NCBI GenBank assembly: GCA_013365325.1
Contig: JABVXV010000606.1
Span: 1-21,929, forward strand
Source: Dipetalonema caudispina
Lineage: Eukaryota; Nematoda; Chromadorea; Rhabditida; Onchocercidae
Direction: 5' to 3'
Length of the DNA: 21,929 nt
In this document: one piece after another, positions 21,583-21,929 of the stretch
Numbering within the stretch: the first letter of the stretch is position 1
Layout: every line of letters begins with the position of its first letter
Made by a program: the position numbers and the translations under genes
Notes under the pieces: model-generated
Seen by the model: only the letters and a program-made list of their open reading frames with translations
What the model was told of the DNA's origin: nothing
Databases searched by the model: none

Positions 21583-21929
21583 ACACTGGCTTTGCTAACT
21601 TTGGTACTGGAACAGCCATTTTGGCTTATGGTTTTTATTGGATTTCAAGATTTTAAAAGGTAATTCAAGAGTCAAGAATGCTGATTTTAAGAAGTTACTA
21701 AAGACAACAATAGTTACTAATGGAGGAAGAACATTGAACAAAGCAATTTATTGAATAAAATCACAAGCTGATTTTAGATAAATTATGTAAAGTAATGTCT
21801 CAGTATCAACCTATTATCTGTTTTTCAGTAACGGACAATACATCGATAAGACATTGTTGGAATCACGACGAGATTCAGAATGTTTCTATCGTTACATTAA
21901 AAGAGACCATCATCAGAGTTTTGCGGAAT
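21583..21929 (+). CDS. unrecognised gene, two exons, running off the right edge
   Basis: The first exon is 21583-21659, after a GAATATTTTTAG acceptor and ending at GTAATT. It reads TLALLTLVLEQPFWLMVFIG, then FQDFK. The second exon starts at 21829 after CTGTTTTTCAG. The split codon AG|T gives Ser and the frame stays open to the edge: NGQYIDKTLLESRRDSECFY, then RYIKRDHHQSFAE. The first exon encodes a hydrophobic stretch that could be a signal peptide or membrane segment; the second is polar and charged. A TAG closes the frame just before the first exon, so it is either internal or the first exon of a trans-spliced mRNA starting at ATG 21628. I do not recognise the family. Base composition of exon 2 is clearly less AT-rich than its surroundings, which supports coding. 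Confidence 0.6.

Overview
The window is about three-quarters A+T, full of A/T homopolymers and microsatellites, with genes split by GT...TTTCAG-type introns. Operons, Shine-Dalgarno sites and long ORFs are absent. Together with an astacin/EGF/CUB gene and a fast-evolving SLC17 transporter remnant, this suggests a eukaryote, most likely a nematode (possibly spirurid/filarial). That placement is inferred; no rRNA or spliced-leader gene is present to fix it. Gene models come from hand translation with intron-phase matching.

Layout: (1) 1-4412, an interrupted AAT microsatellite and AT-rich sequence with no supportable gene. (2) 11070 down to 4413, minus strand, a nine-exon gene with every junction in phase. 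It encodes a roughly 356-residue secreted protein: signal peptide, astacin-like domain, EGF-like domain, CUB domain and a hydrophobic, GPI-signal-like tail. The astacin domain starts and ends normally, but the central part with the zinc site (HExxHxxGxxH) is absent and a serine-rich low-complexity segment occupies its place, so the product should be catalytically dead. (3) 11071-13086, intergenic, with a degenerate TAG/TAA repeat tract. (4) 19292 down to 13087, minus strand, the remains of an SLC17-type (MFS anion/phosphate/glutamate) transporter. Nine exon pieces line up with the family in order, but three in-frame stops and probably two frameshifts break them, so this is a pseudogene. (5) 19293-21582, AT-rich, no gene seen. 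(6) 21583-21929, plus strand, two in-phase exons of an unrecognised gene running off the right edge.

The two main loci share the minus strand but nothing in the sequence ties their functions together. The most notable points are the astacin gene that is open throughout yet lacks its catalytic centre, the decayed SLC17 gene with a 19-T run inside a transmembrane exon, and several perfect or near-perfect inverted repeats, one of them inside a conserved SLC17 exon.
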